Assembly (NCBI RefSeq): GCF_021390515.1
Contig: NZ_JAJUXI010000011.1
Location: 1-64,000, forward strand
From: Dyadobacter sp. CY326
GTDB taxonomy: Bacteria; Bacteroidota; Bacteroidia; Cytophagales; Spirosomataceae
Direction of reading: 5' to 3'
DNA: 64,000 bases
A program made the translations under genes and the position numbers. The notes below the pieces were generated by a model. That model saw only the letters and a list, made by a program, of their open reading frames with translations. It was not told the origin of the DNA and searched no databases. This document shows positions 36,715-45,465 of the stretch, piece by piece. Within the stretch, counting starts at the first letter, position 1, and each line of letters starts with the position of its first letter.

Positions 36715-37557
36715 TTACTTTTTACGCACTTCATCCGTCGGGCTTGTTGCATAAGCCTTGCTGTAATCCCTTGATTTTTGGGGTCCAATGGCAAATTCAA
36801 TTGCGCCCAAAATGTGCTTTCGCAAATCCTCCTGCTCATAATCTTCTTTTTGATGCCCCAGGGAAGAATAAAACGCTCGTCCGCCGTCATACTCGTGCCA
36901 CCAGACAGATGGAAACACGGTTCCAAATGTGTCCAGCGCTTTTCCAGCCGGTTTTTGAATGGTGGAATGATCGTTCACTGCGAGCACATTCAAATTCACA
37001 GCCATTTCTTTTACAAAATAAAACTCGTCCGTTTTGCGCTCCCATTTGGCTGGCAAATGCGCTAAAGCAGGGTTTTTCGAATCAAGAATGTTGACTGAGA
37101 AGCTTTGCCCCGGTTCATGCCAGAAAAACGTCCCGCCCAGCATGTCCTTAAACCAGCGCCACTTCCGCTCCGTCCCCGAAGCCGAGTGCAGGCCAACAAA
37201 ATTTCCGCCAGCCTGCATATAGCGCATTAATGCAACGCGCTGCGCATCCGTGTCGAAGACATCATTATTTGTATTTGAAAAAAACAGCACATCATATTGT
37301 TTCAAATTCTCATCCGTAAACTTCGAAGGATCATCCGTCGCTTCCACCGCAAAGCCGTGCTGCTTCCCCAAAGCCTGAATCGCCGCCACGGAAGCCGCAA
37401 TGTTATCATGCACATAACCCTTGCCATTCTTGGTATAAACCAGAACTTTAACCTTATTCCATTTGATTTTTTGGGCGAAGCCGTTTTGGAAAATGGAAGT
37501 CAAAATCAAAAAAGTAAAGAGAAGTCGAATCAATTTGAAAAACTTATGTTGGTTCAT
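36715..37557 (-). CDS. Secreted ThuA domain protein
   Basis: A 280-residue protein with a signal peptide ending at NGFAQ (about residue 29) and a single ThuA-like class-I-glutamine-amidotransferase-fold domain (about 38-250). Visible family features include YDVLFFSNTNNDVF, GGNFVGLHSASGTE and the GGRAFYSSLGHQKEDY end. The family is named from trehalose-utilisation genes of Rhizobium, but its biochemical role is poorly known. Unlike the two giant proteins elsewhere in the window, it has no dehydrogenase or copper domain. Position between Bro-N and Gfo/Idh/MocA genes in the uxuA operon suggests sugar catabolism. Confidence 0.9.
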   Translation of the reverse strand: MNQHKFFKLIRLLFTFLILTSIFQNGFAQKIKWNKVKVLVYTKNGKGYVHDNIAASVAAIQALGKQHGFAVEATDDPSKFTDENLKQYDVLFFSNTNNDVFDTDAQRVALMRYMQAGGNFVGLHSASGTERKWRWFKDMLGGTFFWHEPGQSFSVNILDSKNPALAHLPAKWERKTDEFYFVKEMAVNLNVLAVNDHSTIQKPAGKALDTFGTVFPSVWWHEYDGGRAFYSSLGHQKEDYEQEDLRKHILGAIEFAIGPQKSRDYSKAYATSPTDEVRKK

Positions 37558-37601
37558 GGGGTTAAAATTGAGATGATTAATGTCTATGACGCAGAATTGA
37601 A

Positions 37602-38435
37602 TTATCGCAATTCGTCAGGCTTTTCGCGACTGGCCAGTAATCTGGCGTTGTCCCTAGTTACAATTTTCTTCCCCGTCTTTGCCTCTATTTCCTTTCGTGT
37701 GTTTCCAGCAATACTTCCGCCGGCATTTGCAATTTCTTTACTTTCATTATAGCTGGCAGGACGTTTTTCCTTTGAGATTTCAGTGGTCGTTGCTTCTGCC
37801 AGCATGTTGAGGACTAATTCGAGATTTGTCATATTATCTCTCAAATTTTCTTTTTGGAGATTCTTAAATTCTTTGTATTCCCTAACTGTTTTCTCACTCC
37901 ACGCTTGCGTGATAATGTCTGTCAATGTTGCAAACTCTTTACCTGTTTTAACGCCGCGATTCTCCCATTCATCAGTTAATTCTTTCCTAATTTCAATGCT
38001 TTTAAGACGTTGATTGATCCATGCTTTGCTATAACCCTTTTGCAAATAAGTTTTCATTGCTCGGTCAAAAGTAAGTTCTGGGTTTTCCGTCTCGTTAATC
38101 CGCTCATTTCCTACACTAGCAAGCCACAACTTGAATGGCTCGGCCTTGGGCGATGGGATTGACTGGATTAGCCTCAACACTTGTTCCGTGTCCGCAACAT
38201 CGGTCAGGTAAGCTTTTCCGTCGGCAGCGGTCATTTTCAGTTGACTACAGACTGTAGTCAACTCGCTCCCTTCTTTTTTTAAGCGTCCCTTTAAGACACT
38301 CCAGTATTTTCTCGGATTTGGGCTTTCTGTTAAAATGCCAACAATGTCAGTGATCGCAAAAAACCATCTTTCATGGTCAGCATCCCAATGGCTTCTAATT
38401 CTTTTTTGATCAAACATTTTAATTTTCCCTTCCAT
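37602..38435 (-). CDS. Bro-N (phage antirepressor-like) domain protein
   Basis: A 277-residue protein whose first half resembles the BRO family N-terminal domain: RSHWDADHERWFFAITDIV, then SPNPRKYWSVLKGRLKKEG and ADTEQVLRLIQSIPSPKAEPFKLWLA (about 10-115). These domains occur in phage antirepressors and in DinD-like proteins and bind DNA. The C-terminal half is charged and helical and lacks a recognised domain. Base composition is more AT-rich than that of the SDR and ThuA genes on either side. It lies on the same strand in the middle of a sugar operon, 29 bases after the SDR gene, with no other phage genes. It looks like an inserted single-gene cargo. Confidence 0.8.
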   Translation of the reverse strand: MEGKIKMFDQKRIRSHWDADHERWFFAITDIVGILTESPNPRKYWSVLKGRLKKEGSELTTVCSQLKMTAADGKAYLTDVADTEQVLRLIQSIPSPKAEPFKLWLASVGNERINETENPELTFDRAMKTYLQKGYSKAWINQRLKSIEIRKELTDEWENRGVKTGKEFATLTDIITQAWSEKTVREYKEFKNLQKENLRDNMTNLELVLNMLAEATTTEISKEKRPASYNESKEIANAGGSIAGNTRKEIEAKTGKKIVTRDNARLLASREKPDELR

Positions 38436-38464
38436 AGCATGTGTTGAAGTCTAAATTTTCAAAG

Positions 38465-39301
38465 TCAAAACCCAATCGAATTCCCTCCGTCCACGGGCAG
38501 GGTTATGCCGGTGATGAATTTGGCGGCGGGGGAGGCCAGGAAAACGGTGGCCCAGCCGATGTCTTCGGGTTTTCCCCAGATTCCCATGGGCGTGCGGTCC
38601 ATGGCTTTGTCGCGGCGTGCCGGATCGCCGTTCATCGCGGTGAGCATCATGGGCGTTTCTATAAAACCCGGCGCGACTGCATTTATCCTTACATTAAATG
38701 GAGAAAATTCAGTGGCGAGCGCCTTCACCATGCCACCGACAGCCGATTTGGATGCCGTGTATGCCACCACGCGGTCAATTCCGTATAATGCGGCCATGGA
38801 AGTGATCATTATAATGGAGCCTTGCTTACGTGCGATCATTCGTTTGCCGCATTCTCTTGTTACTGCAAAAACAGCATGTAAATTGGTCCGAATGACGCGA
38901 TCGAAATCTTCATCTGTAACCTCAACGGCATGTTTTTTCATGTTAATGCCCGCATTGTTGACCAAAATATCAATCGTTCCATGCGTGGATTCAATGTCTG
39001 CGATCAATGCGGGAATGCTGCTGAGCTGCGTGATGTCATTGACAAAATAAGCAGCATTGTCGCCAAGGTTGCCAACTGCTTCCTGCAAAACAGCCTCGCG
39101 ACGACCTGTAATCACCACTCTTGCGCCAGACTGAACCATGCTTTGCGCAATGTAAAAGCCAATTCCACTCCCGCCTCCCGTTATCAGCGCCAGTTTGCCT
39201 TCGAGCGAAAAGACATTCAAACCAGGCGTATTTTTATCTCCAATTTCAGGCATTTTTCTATAATCGTAAGTAATTAAATGAGGCTGATCTTGTTCTCTCA
39301 T
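38465..39301 (-). CDS. SDR family oxidoreductase, probable mannonate/fructuronate reductase
   Basis: A 278-residue short-chain dehydrogenase. The cofactor motif is ITGGGSGIG (about 40-48), the structural NNAG motif is NNAGIN, and the catalytic YxxxK is in YTASKSA. The C terminus has the usual PVDGGNSIGF. The start overlaps the uxuA stop in an ATGA arrangement, so translation is coupled. A Met at residue 17 is possible, but the coupling favours the first. Because UxuA converts D-mannonate to 2-keto-3-deoxygluconate, this SDR most likely interconverts D-fructuronate and D-mannonate. A KduD-like or gluconate 5-dehydrogenase role is an alternative. Confidence 0.85.
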   Translation of the reverse strand: MREQDQPHLITYDYRKMPEIGDKNTPGLNVFSLEGKLALITGGGSGIGFYIAQSMVQSGARVVITGRREAVLQEAVGNLGDNAAYFVNDITQLSSIPALIADIESTHGTIDILVNNAGINMKKHAVEVTDEDFDRVIRTNLHAVFAVTRECGKRMIARKQGSIIMITSMAALYGIDRVVAYTASKSAVGGMVKALATEFSPFNVRINAVAPGFIETPMMLTAMNGDPARRDKAMDRTPMGIWGKPEDIGWATVFLASPAAKFITGITLPVDGGNSIGF

Positions 39302-40497
39302 ATGGCAGCCGAGCGCTTTATGCCCACTTCCAGGCCGCGCAGTTCTGCCAACGCCTTCAAGCGTCCGATGCCGGAATAGCCGGGATAAGTTTTTTTGTGC
39401 AAATCGTCGAGCATCTGAAAACCGTGGTCGGGCCGCATGGGCAATTCACTGTCTTGATAGCCAGCAGCTTTGCGTTTTTGCTCTTCGGCTAATAATGCTT
39501 TTACCACAGCATACATATCCACATCGCCATACAAATGAGGTGCTTCGTGAAAATTGCGCGTCCCGTCTTCCCGCTTTGTCGTCCGCAAATGCACGAAGTG
39601 AATGCGGTCGCCGAATCGTTCAACGATGTTAACCAGGTCATTATCAGCCCTTACGCCAAGCGAGCCTGTGCAAAAAGTGATTCCATTTGCACGCACATTG
39701 CTGGCCTGCATGAGCTCTTCAAGATCCGCCTCCGTGCTGACAACCCGCGGCAATCCTAATAAAGAGCGTGGCGGATCGTCGGGGTGAATGCAGAGGCTGA
39801 TTCCCAATTCCTGAGCAATGGGAGCCACTTCCTTGACAAAATAATAAAGATTCTGACGCAGCTGCTTGTCGTCAATGTCGGCATAAGCGTCCAGCAAGCT
39901 TTGAAAATTGACCAGATCAAATGCTTCCTCAGAACCAGGCAAGCCGAGCAGAACAGTGTTTGTCAAATGCAAAATCTCATCCTGCGACATTTGCTCGAAT
40001 TTCAAGGAAGCGGATTGCTGAATTTCAGGCTCGTAATCAGCGGCAGCATTGGGTCTTTTGAGAATGAACAGGTCAAACAATGCAAAATCTTCCCAAACAA
40101 AGCGCAACGTTTTATGCCCCTCCGGCATTGCATAGTCGAGCTGGGTGCGCGACCAATCCAGCACAGGCATGAAGTTGTAGCAAACGGTTTTAATCCCGCA
40201 AGCCGCCAGGTTTTTTAACGATTGCTTGTAATTTTCAACGTATAATGAGCGGGTAGGGAGTCCTTTTTTAATGTGTTCGTGAACCGGGAGACTTTCCACA
40301 ACCAGCCATTGAAGATCCGTAAATTGTTCATTCCCAGCGTGGATTAAGGCGTTGCGCTCTTTAATTGCATCAACCGACCACACATCTCCAACAGGAATCT
40401 GATGCAGCGCGCTGACAACTCCGGCGCATCCGGCCTGGCGTATGTCCATCAATGAAACAGGATCATTCGGCCCGAACCAGCGCATGGTATGAATCAT
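39298..40497 (-). CDS. uxuA: Mannonate dehydratase
   Basis: Cytoplasmic enzyme converting D-mannonate to 2-keto-3-deoxy-D-gluconate in hexuronate breakdown. The 399-residue TIM barrel begins with the family signature MRWFGPNDPVSLMDIRQAG. It contains CYNFMPVLDWSRT, the metal-site region CIHPDDPPRSLLGLPR, TFCTGSLGVRADNDL and VHLRTTKREDGTRNFHEAPH. Length matches Escherichia coli UxuA (394). It overlaps the SDR gene by four bases and follows the DUF3748 gene by 55 bases. It is the only gene in the operon with a well-defined pathway step and anchors the operon to glucuronate-type sugars. Confidence 0.96.
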   Translation of the reverse strand: MIHTMRWFGPNDPVSLMDIRQAGCAGVVSALHQIPVGDVWSVDAIKERNALIHAGNEQFTDLQWLVVESLPVHEHIKKGLPTRSLYVENYKQSLKNLAACGIKTVCYNFMPVLDWSRTQLDYAMPEGHKTLRFVWEDFALFDLFILKRPNAAADYEPEIQQSASLKFEQMSQDEILHLTNTVLLGLPGSEEAFDLVNFQSLLDAYADIDDKQLRQNLYYFVKEVAPIAQELGISLCIHPDDPPRSLLGLPRVVSTEADLEELMQASNVRANGITFCTGSLGVRADNDLVNIVERFGDRIHFVHLRTTKREDGTRNFHEAPHLYGDVDMYAVVKALLAEEQKRKAAGYQDSELPMRPDHGFQMLDDLHKKTYPGYSGIGRLKALAELRGLEVGIKRSAAI

Positions 40498-40552
40498 AGG
40501 ATAAATTGCATATTAAGTTACAATATGCAGACGCAATTGCTTGCGCTTTCCC

Positions 40553-41929
40553 CTACATTTTCACCTCTACAACAAATATTTGCTGCGAAGCCGTATTTTC
40601 TTTTTTGATCAACCGATTGAAAGCCAGCATTTTTCCATCCGGTGACCACACCATATTTGTAGGAGCCGGACGGGTCGGGTGTGTCAGTTTTGTAAATCTT
40701 TGTTCAAAAGGCGCTTCAACCGTTTTGCACAATGTAATGCTCCCTTCATGCACGTAACTTACAGATTTCCCGTCTGGCCGCCATCTTACATTTCCGGAAA
40801 CATTGGTTTCATGCGCTGTGAGCTGGCGTGGCTCGCCGCCAAATGGCGAAATGAGGAAAACCTGATCAATGCCGTTGGCATCTTTGGCAAAATAGGCGAG
40901 CGAGGTTCCGTCTGAGGAGGAGCGCACAATGCCTGTGCATCCGGGATTTTTGGTTTTGGCGGTAAATGTTAATCTTCTTTGAATTGCTCCTTTTGGCGGC
41001 ATAGGGAAGTCGTCTTTTGTGCCTTCCAAAGGTCCGAGCTCGCCGGGAATGGTGATGTCCACGGGAATGTCCACAATAAAAACTTCGCTTACATCCTTTC
41101 CATTTTTATCCTTTACAATGCCAGTGAATGCCCTGGCAAGCTGCTTTTGGCCATTTTTTAGCGAATAACCATTGGTCCCAACCCAACTATCGCCCGCCGC
41201 ATGACTAATCTCATCACTTCCTGGCGCTGGATTTGGCACAACACGCACGACCAACGCGCTAAACCATTCACCAGAAACATTTTCGTCATTTTTATCAACA
41301 TAAACAGGTTTGATTTTGCGCGAAACGCCAATGGTGCGCAGGTTTCGTTTAGAGCCGGTCGAATCTTCCAATGCTTTTAAAATGGCATCATTATAAGTAA
41401 AACCGATCCATTCTCCGTCGCCGCTCCATTCGTGCCGGTGTGTTCCGCCGCGTAATGCGCCCGGCGTGAAAGGGAAAGTGACGTCGCGGGCATCCATAAA
41501 AATCGGCGTGCCTGGGTGGGCGTCTTCAATGATAACGCCCGTTCGCCTCCATTGCTGATACGGATTTTCTTGCGTGCTATTTGCCAAACCATGAATGAAA
41601 ACAACTGCATTTTCTTTCGGACTGTAACTGACAGCTCCTGCTCCGGGCCCCCAAACCTGATTGTTTTTAATTTCAAACAAAACCCTCTTTTCGCCGGATT
41701 CAATGTTCACTTTTTCAATTTTAGCCGACTCTGCAATGCCACCGCTATCCGTTCTCGTGTCGTAAACCAGCCATTTTCCGTCAGGTGAAAAGTTGTCGTT
41801 ATTGTCCAGATCGTGATGGTAACCATAATCATGCGTGATCTGTTTTTCCTGCGGCATAGATTCTGTTTGACAAGAAAGCATTGGCAAAAGCATTTGTAAA
41901 AAAAGATAAGAATAACGCTGGATTCGCAT
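40553..41929 (-). CDS. DUF3748 TolB-like propeller protein
   Basis: A 458-residue protein recognised as DUF3748 (YidR-like) by HDYGYHHDLDNNDNFSPDGKWLVYDTR, read here as separate blocks, and by the central TPGALRGGTHRHEWSGDGEW. The chain consists of WD/TolB-like propeller blades. The Met giving MRIQRYS at 41929 is preferred. It follows the upstream stop by 5 bases and gives a leader with the lipobox-like LSC (Cys about 20), whereas a longer frame would overlap the upstream gene. Function is unknown; the position next to uxuA points to uronate or glycan metabolism. In Escherichia coli the homologue yidR is also an orphan. Confidence 0.85.
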   Translation of the reverse strand: MRIQRYSYLFLQMLLPMLSCQTESMPQEKQITHDYGYHHDLDNNDNFSPDGKWLVYDTRTDSGGIAESAKIEKVNIESGEKRVLFEIKNNQVWGPGAGAVSYSPKENAVVFIHGLANSTQENPYQQWRRTGVIIEDAHPGTPIFMDARDVTFPFTPGALRGGTHRHEWSGDGEWIGFTYNDAILKALEDSTGSKRNLRTIGVSRKIKPVYVDKNDENVSGEWFSALVVRVVPNPAPGSDEISHAAGDSWVGTNGYSLKNGQKQLARAFTGIVKDKNGKDVSEVFIVDIPVDITIPGELGPLEGTKDDFPMPPKGAIQRRLTFTAKTKNPGCTGIVRSSSDGTSLAYFAKDANGIDQVFLISPFGGEPRQLTAHETNVSGNVRWRPDGKSVSYVHEGSITLCKTVEAPFEQRFTKLTHPTRPAPTNMVWSPDGKMLAFNRLIKKENTASQQIFVVEVKM

Positions 41930-41934
41930 AAGAG

Positions 41935-44163
41935 CTATTTTTGAGGCGCGCTGATGACGCCTAAATAACGGCCCATCCAGTAAGGCAAAAGCCAAATGTC
42001 GCCAGCGCTGTGCTCCTCAGTTCCATTGCTTCCCGTTTTGTCCAAATTAAACATATTCGCATTATGGCGCTGAATGGGCCGCTCGTCGGGTGGAAGCACT
42101 TCCTTCGTCGTTTGCCTGCGAAAGTTTGGGGCGATCAGCTCAATGTCTTTTCGGTGACTGTTTTTAATGTTCCAATTGATGAAATCCAGCGGGTGCTCCT
42201 GCAAATACCAGACAGCTTCTTTCAAATCAAAATCTTTTACACCGGTCAATGCTGTAAAAATGTTCCACGCACCTTCTTTCTCCGGGCGCTCAACTTGCCA
42301 ATGGTCGAGGATTTGCTGCTTATAATGTGCTTTCAACGTGTCATTGAACGCATATCGGTAAAGTCCCCAATAACCCACAAAATACATTTCATCATCCGAG
42401 TGGTTCCAGCCGTCAGACATGTCTTTGCTGTGCTCGTCCGCGTCTTCCGGTGCCTTACCAATGACTTTCATTGATCGCATCATGTTTTCGAAATAACCGT
42501 GCTTATTCATTAATTCGAAAGCCTTTGCCTTGTATTTCTCTTTTTTGGTAAAATGATAAGCGGTCTGCAGCATGGCCACAATGTTGGACGAATTCAGCTT
42601 TCGGTCGCCTACATTGATTGGAAAAGCATTCACATAATCCGGATTCCACTTGCCCCACATCGTAGGTTTGCCATCAAAATCAACCAGATACATGTCATTT
42701 TTAACAATATGTGACATGACGGTGTCAATGAGCGCAACGGCTTTCTTTTTCATGGCAGGGTCGTCTACCAATTCAGCCATTGCGCTGAATGCAAAAATGT
42801 GTCCGATGATCTCGTCGCTGCTTGTGGTCGACTTCCAATCCCATTGTTTTTCGGCGCTCCGTTGCCAGCGCTCTACATCGCTCAGCTCTTTCATATGCCC
42901 CGACCGCTCGAATGAACGCGCCGGAAAGCCGGGAATATGCGTTACCGAATACAGCCTCTCCATCGCATCCAATGACTCACGGCAGTTTTGAAGTGTTTCC
43001 TGATCTTTGGTTACAGCATATTTAAAAATCTCACCGCCCAAATACATCGAGGTCCAAAGTCCATCATTATCAGAATCTTCCATAAATCCCGTCGCGAGAT
43101 TTCCCTGCTCCATGCGGACTAACGAAGCATTGAAGCCGTTGCGAATGTGGCGTTGCCGGACCTGTTCTTCAAAAATAGCCGCCTTTTCTTCAAGGGTTAT
43201 AGTTTTAAATGCGATTTGCCCCAAGCCTTTATCCGTAAGGATTAGAACAGATTTTTTTGGCCCCTCTGCAATATCCACAACCACATCACCGGGGAGCCAG
43301 CGCTCGCCATTGTAATAATCGAATTTCCCATCTGACCGAAGTGCAAATGCCCCTTCTTCGGAGCCAAACCAGACTTTTTCACCAATCGTTTTAATGACTG
43401 ATATTTTATTGACAGGCAGCTTATTATGTATTTCTCCGGTTTGTTTTTTAGTTGAAATATCAAAATCAATGTAACCGTCGGTTGTGCCGATAATGATGCT
43501 TTCACCTTTACTAGCAAGACTTAATGCAGTGAAATTATTTCCCGAAAAAGCCTTTGTCAACGCATTATTTCCGGGATTAAAGCTATATAATGACTTGCTT
43601 CCGAGAATCCAGAACTGATTTCCTGCGGATTGAAAAACAATGTCTAAAACCCGATCGTCCGGCAAAGAGCCATTCCAAAGCGTTTTTGAATCCCTGACCA
43701 ATTCGAGAGATTTTCCATCAGAAACAAGAAACGAGAATTCATTTCCACCGGCGAAAATATTGGCTTTGGGCAATGTGTGCTTGCATAGGAGCGTCCCGGC
43801 CCATGCATTGCTCATCACAAATGAGTCGGTCAGGTAAACAAATTGCTCCTTATAATTCGTGATTGCTGTAATCTTATTGTCTTTCATGAACCGATAACTA
43901 TTGTCGGTCCTAATGCTGCCGGGATATTGAAACCGCCCATTTTCAGTGCGCAGCAAACCTTCCTTTCCTAGAATTTGCACATGGCCGTTCCGGTCTGCGC
44001 TGACCTGCTGAAAGTCCATTTTAGCATCGCCGTAATATTTGACGCTGTAATCCTGCGTGAAGGGCTTGTCCTGGTGAACACTTTGCGCTGTAATTTTTGG
44101 GATGGAAAAAATTCCCGCCAAGACAATGAGCGAAAAAAGTGGCAATTGAGAGCGTTTGAGCAT
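41935..44163 (-). CDS. Secreted propeller plus unknown helical (toroid-like) domain protein A
   Basis: A 742-residue secreted protein (signal ending KITAQS, about residue 28). The N-terminal part (about 30-325) looks like two-component-regulator-type propeller repeats with the opening DKPFTQDY. The C-terminal part (about 330-742) is helical and resembles an (alpha/alpha)-barrel catalytic domain, but I recognise no named family. Shared with the paralogue at 45466-47724 are an acidic DSDNDG motif (about 366), TTSSDEIIGHIF (about 446), and the terminal WLLPYWMGRY. These conserved acidic residues are candidates for a metal site or active site. It follows the sialidase-like gene across a palindromic repeat and precedes the DUF3748 gene by 5 bases. 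Confidence 0.7.
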   Translation of the reverse strand: MLKRSQLPLFSLIVLAGIFSIPKITAQSVHQDKPFTQDYSVKYYGDAKMDFQQVSADRNGHVQILGKEGLLRTENGRFQYPGSIRTDNSYRFMKDNKITAITNYKEQFVYLTDSFVMSNAWAGTLLCKHTLPKANIFAGGNEFSFLVSDGKSLELVRDSKTLWNGSLPDDRVLDIVFQSAGNQFWILGSKSLYSFNPGNNALTKAFSGNNFTALSLASKGESIIIGTTDGYIDFDISTKKQTGEIHNKLPVNKISVIKTIGEKVWFGSEEGAFALRSDGKFDYYNGERWLPGDVVVDIAEGPKKSVLILTDKGLGQIAFKTITLEEKAAIFEEQVRQRHIRNGFNASLVRMEQGNLATGFMEDSDNDGLWTSMYLGGEIFKYAVTKDQETLQNCRESLDAMERLYSVTHIPGFPARSFERSGHMKELSDVERWQRSAEKQWDWKSTTSSDEIIGHIFAFSAMAELVDDPAMKKKAVALIDTVMSHIVKNDMYLVDFDGKPTMWGKWNPDYVNAFPINVGDRKLNSSNIVAMLQTAYHFTKKEKYKAKAFELMNKHGYFENMMRSMKVIGKAPEDADEHSKDMSDGWNHSDDEMYFVGYWGLYRYAFNDTLKAHYKQQILDHWQVERPEKEGAWNIFTALTGVKDFDLKEAVWYLQEHPLDFINWNIKNSHRKDIELIAPNFRRQTTKEVLPPDERPIQRHNANMFNLDKTGSNGTEEHSAGDIWLLPYWMGRYLGVISAPQK

Positions 44164-44220
44164 TATTTATAGGGTTTAGATTTTTGGTTCTTTGTTGTTG
44201 GCACGAAGCAGGGTGCGGGT

Positions 44221-44288
44221 GCACGAAGCTGGAGCTTCGCGCTAGCTTATTTTGTATCGCTGGCGCGAAGCTCCAGCTTCGCGCTAGC
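44221..44288. repeat. Compound palindromic repeat in the operon
   Basis: Two related palindromes stand in tandem: CGAAGCTGGAGCTTCG near 44225-44240 and GCGCGAAGCTCCAGCTTCGCGC (given here as two 11-base halves: GCGCGAAGCTC and CAGCTTCGCGC) near 44263-44284. The segments 44228-44246 and 44259-44277 are also complementary over 18 of 19 bases around a 12-base loop. AGCTTCGCGCTAGC occurs twice in the same orientation. The element occupies most of the only sizeable gap (131 bases) in the operon and could attenuate or stabilise the mRNA. Confidence 0.8.
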
Positions 44289-44294
44289 AATGTT

Positions 44295-45464
44295 TTACAA
44301 AAGACTTGGGTCGACAGTTACGTATTTTATCGACTTTTTTTCTTTTTCGGTATGAAATGAATAAGTCATATGCAACATTCCGTCAGCGGTTTGGATCAGA
44401 GAAGGATAGGAGAAACTGCCCTTTTTGGAGCTGTCGTTTTCAATCCAACCTCTTTTCCAAGTTTTGCCTTCATCCGTTGAAATCCTGAGACTCAATTCGT
44501 AACGGCCATTATCAATATCATTCCCCAGAAACGCCCATCTGCCATCTTTCAAAACCAGCACTTCCACGCTGGCCGTGTTCGGAATGTCTGTTTTTTGCGT
44601 CGCCGTCCACGTTTCCCCTTTATCAGAAGATTCGCTGTAGTGAACGCGGGTGGGTGCGTCGCCGCTGTCGCGCATGTAAGCAAAAAGGTTACCATTCTTT
44701 TTGATGCCTAATGCAGGTTGAATCGGTCCGCGTCCTACGATCGGAAGTCCTGGTTTCCAGCTTGCGCCATAATCATTGGAAATGGCGGTTATTGAAAGAT
44801 TATAACCGTCGGAATAAAGTGGCAGCACTATGCGTCCGTTTTCCATAATCAGCGGTTTAATCCGCGTCATCCAGCCAATGCTGCGTTTAACAGGATCTTT
44901 GGCAGCTTCAATGATCATGTTATCATACTTAGGCGCATAGCCAGCCCAGCCAGCTGTATAACCGGGCAGATCTTTGAATTTCATCTCAATTTCTTGTGCA
45001 AAACTGTTATCTGGCTTCAATAAGATATTGTCTTGCCAGGTCCAGTTGGGCGCGCCGTTTTCGTTGTAATCGGTTGTCGTTCTGAGCCTTAGTATGGATT
45101 GTTCCCAAAGGTTAGCTTGCACGGCAATCCAGACCAAAAACAACTTTCCTTCCGCATTGAGAAATAAAACCGGATTACAGTCGGGGATGTGCGGCGTGTC
45201 GGCCATCAGGAAAGGCTCACTCCATTTTGTTTGCCCTTTTTTCAATCTTGCCCCCATAATCCGCACATCGTCGGCAGTTCGCTCGCCACTTCCCTGAAAC
45301 CAGGCCACCAGAAAATCGCCATTTGGCAAGCTCACAATGCTGCTCCCATGGACGTGCTTTTCTTGCAGCGGAAAAATCAGCATTTGCTGTTTCACCGCGC
45401 TGTTTTGTGCAAAAGTGATGGTGAGTGAAATAAGCCAGAAGAATGCCGCTAATGAAATTTTCAT
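44295..45464 (-). CDS. Secreted sialidase-like (BNR) protein
   Basis: A 389-residue secreted protein (signal ending TFAQN, about residue 20) with a six-bladed sialidase-type propeller. Three Asp boxes are visible: SNDYGASW, SSDKGETW and STDEGKTW. The usual N-terminal F/Y-RIP motif with the first catalytic arginine is not seen, so true sialidase activity is doubtful. Many members of this BNR group in Bacteroidota and planctomycetes are annotated as exo-alpha-sialidase without proof. It lies one base after the paralogue B gene and upstream of paralogue A, so it probably acts on the same glycan. A glycosidase or lyase acting on a uronic acid cap is an alternative suggested by uxuA. Confidence 0.78.
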   Translation of the reverse strand: MKISLAAFFWLISLTITFAQNSAVKQQMLIFPLQEKHVHGSSIVSLPNGDFLVAWFQGSGERTADDVRIMGARLKKGQTKWSEPFLMADTPHIPDCNPVLFLNAEGKLFLVWIAVQANLWEQSILRLRTTTDYNENGAPNWTWQDNILLKPDNSFAQEIEMKFKDLPGYTAGWAGYAPKYDNMIIEAAKDPVKRSIGWMTRIKPLIMENGRIVLPLYSDGYNLSITAISNDYGASWKPGLPIVGRGPIQPALGIKKNGNLFAYMRDSGDAPTRVHYSESSDKGETWTATQKTDIPNTASVEVLVLKDGRWAFLGNDIDNGRYELSLRISTDEGKTWKRGWIENDSSKKGSFSYPSLIQTADGMLHMTYSFHTEKEKKSIKYVTVDPSLL

Positions 45465-45465
45465 A

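Noticed and set aside
37602..38435. A prophage remnant around the Bro-N gene
   Set aside because: No integrase, capsid, terminase or other phage gene and no attachment-site repeats were seen on either side; operon genes resume at once.
44295..45464. Calling the BNR protein a confirmed sialidase
   Set aside because: Asp boxes prove only the propeller. The RIP motif is not visible and no sialic acid catabolic genes are nearby.
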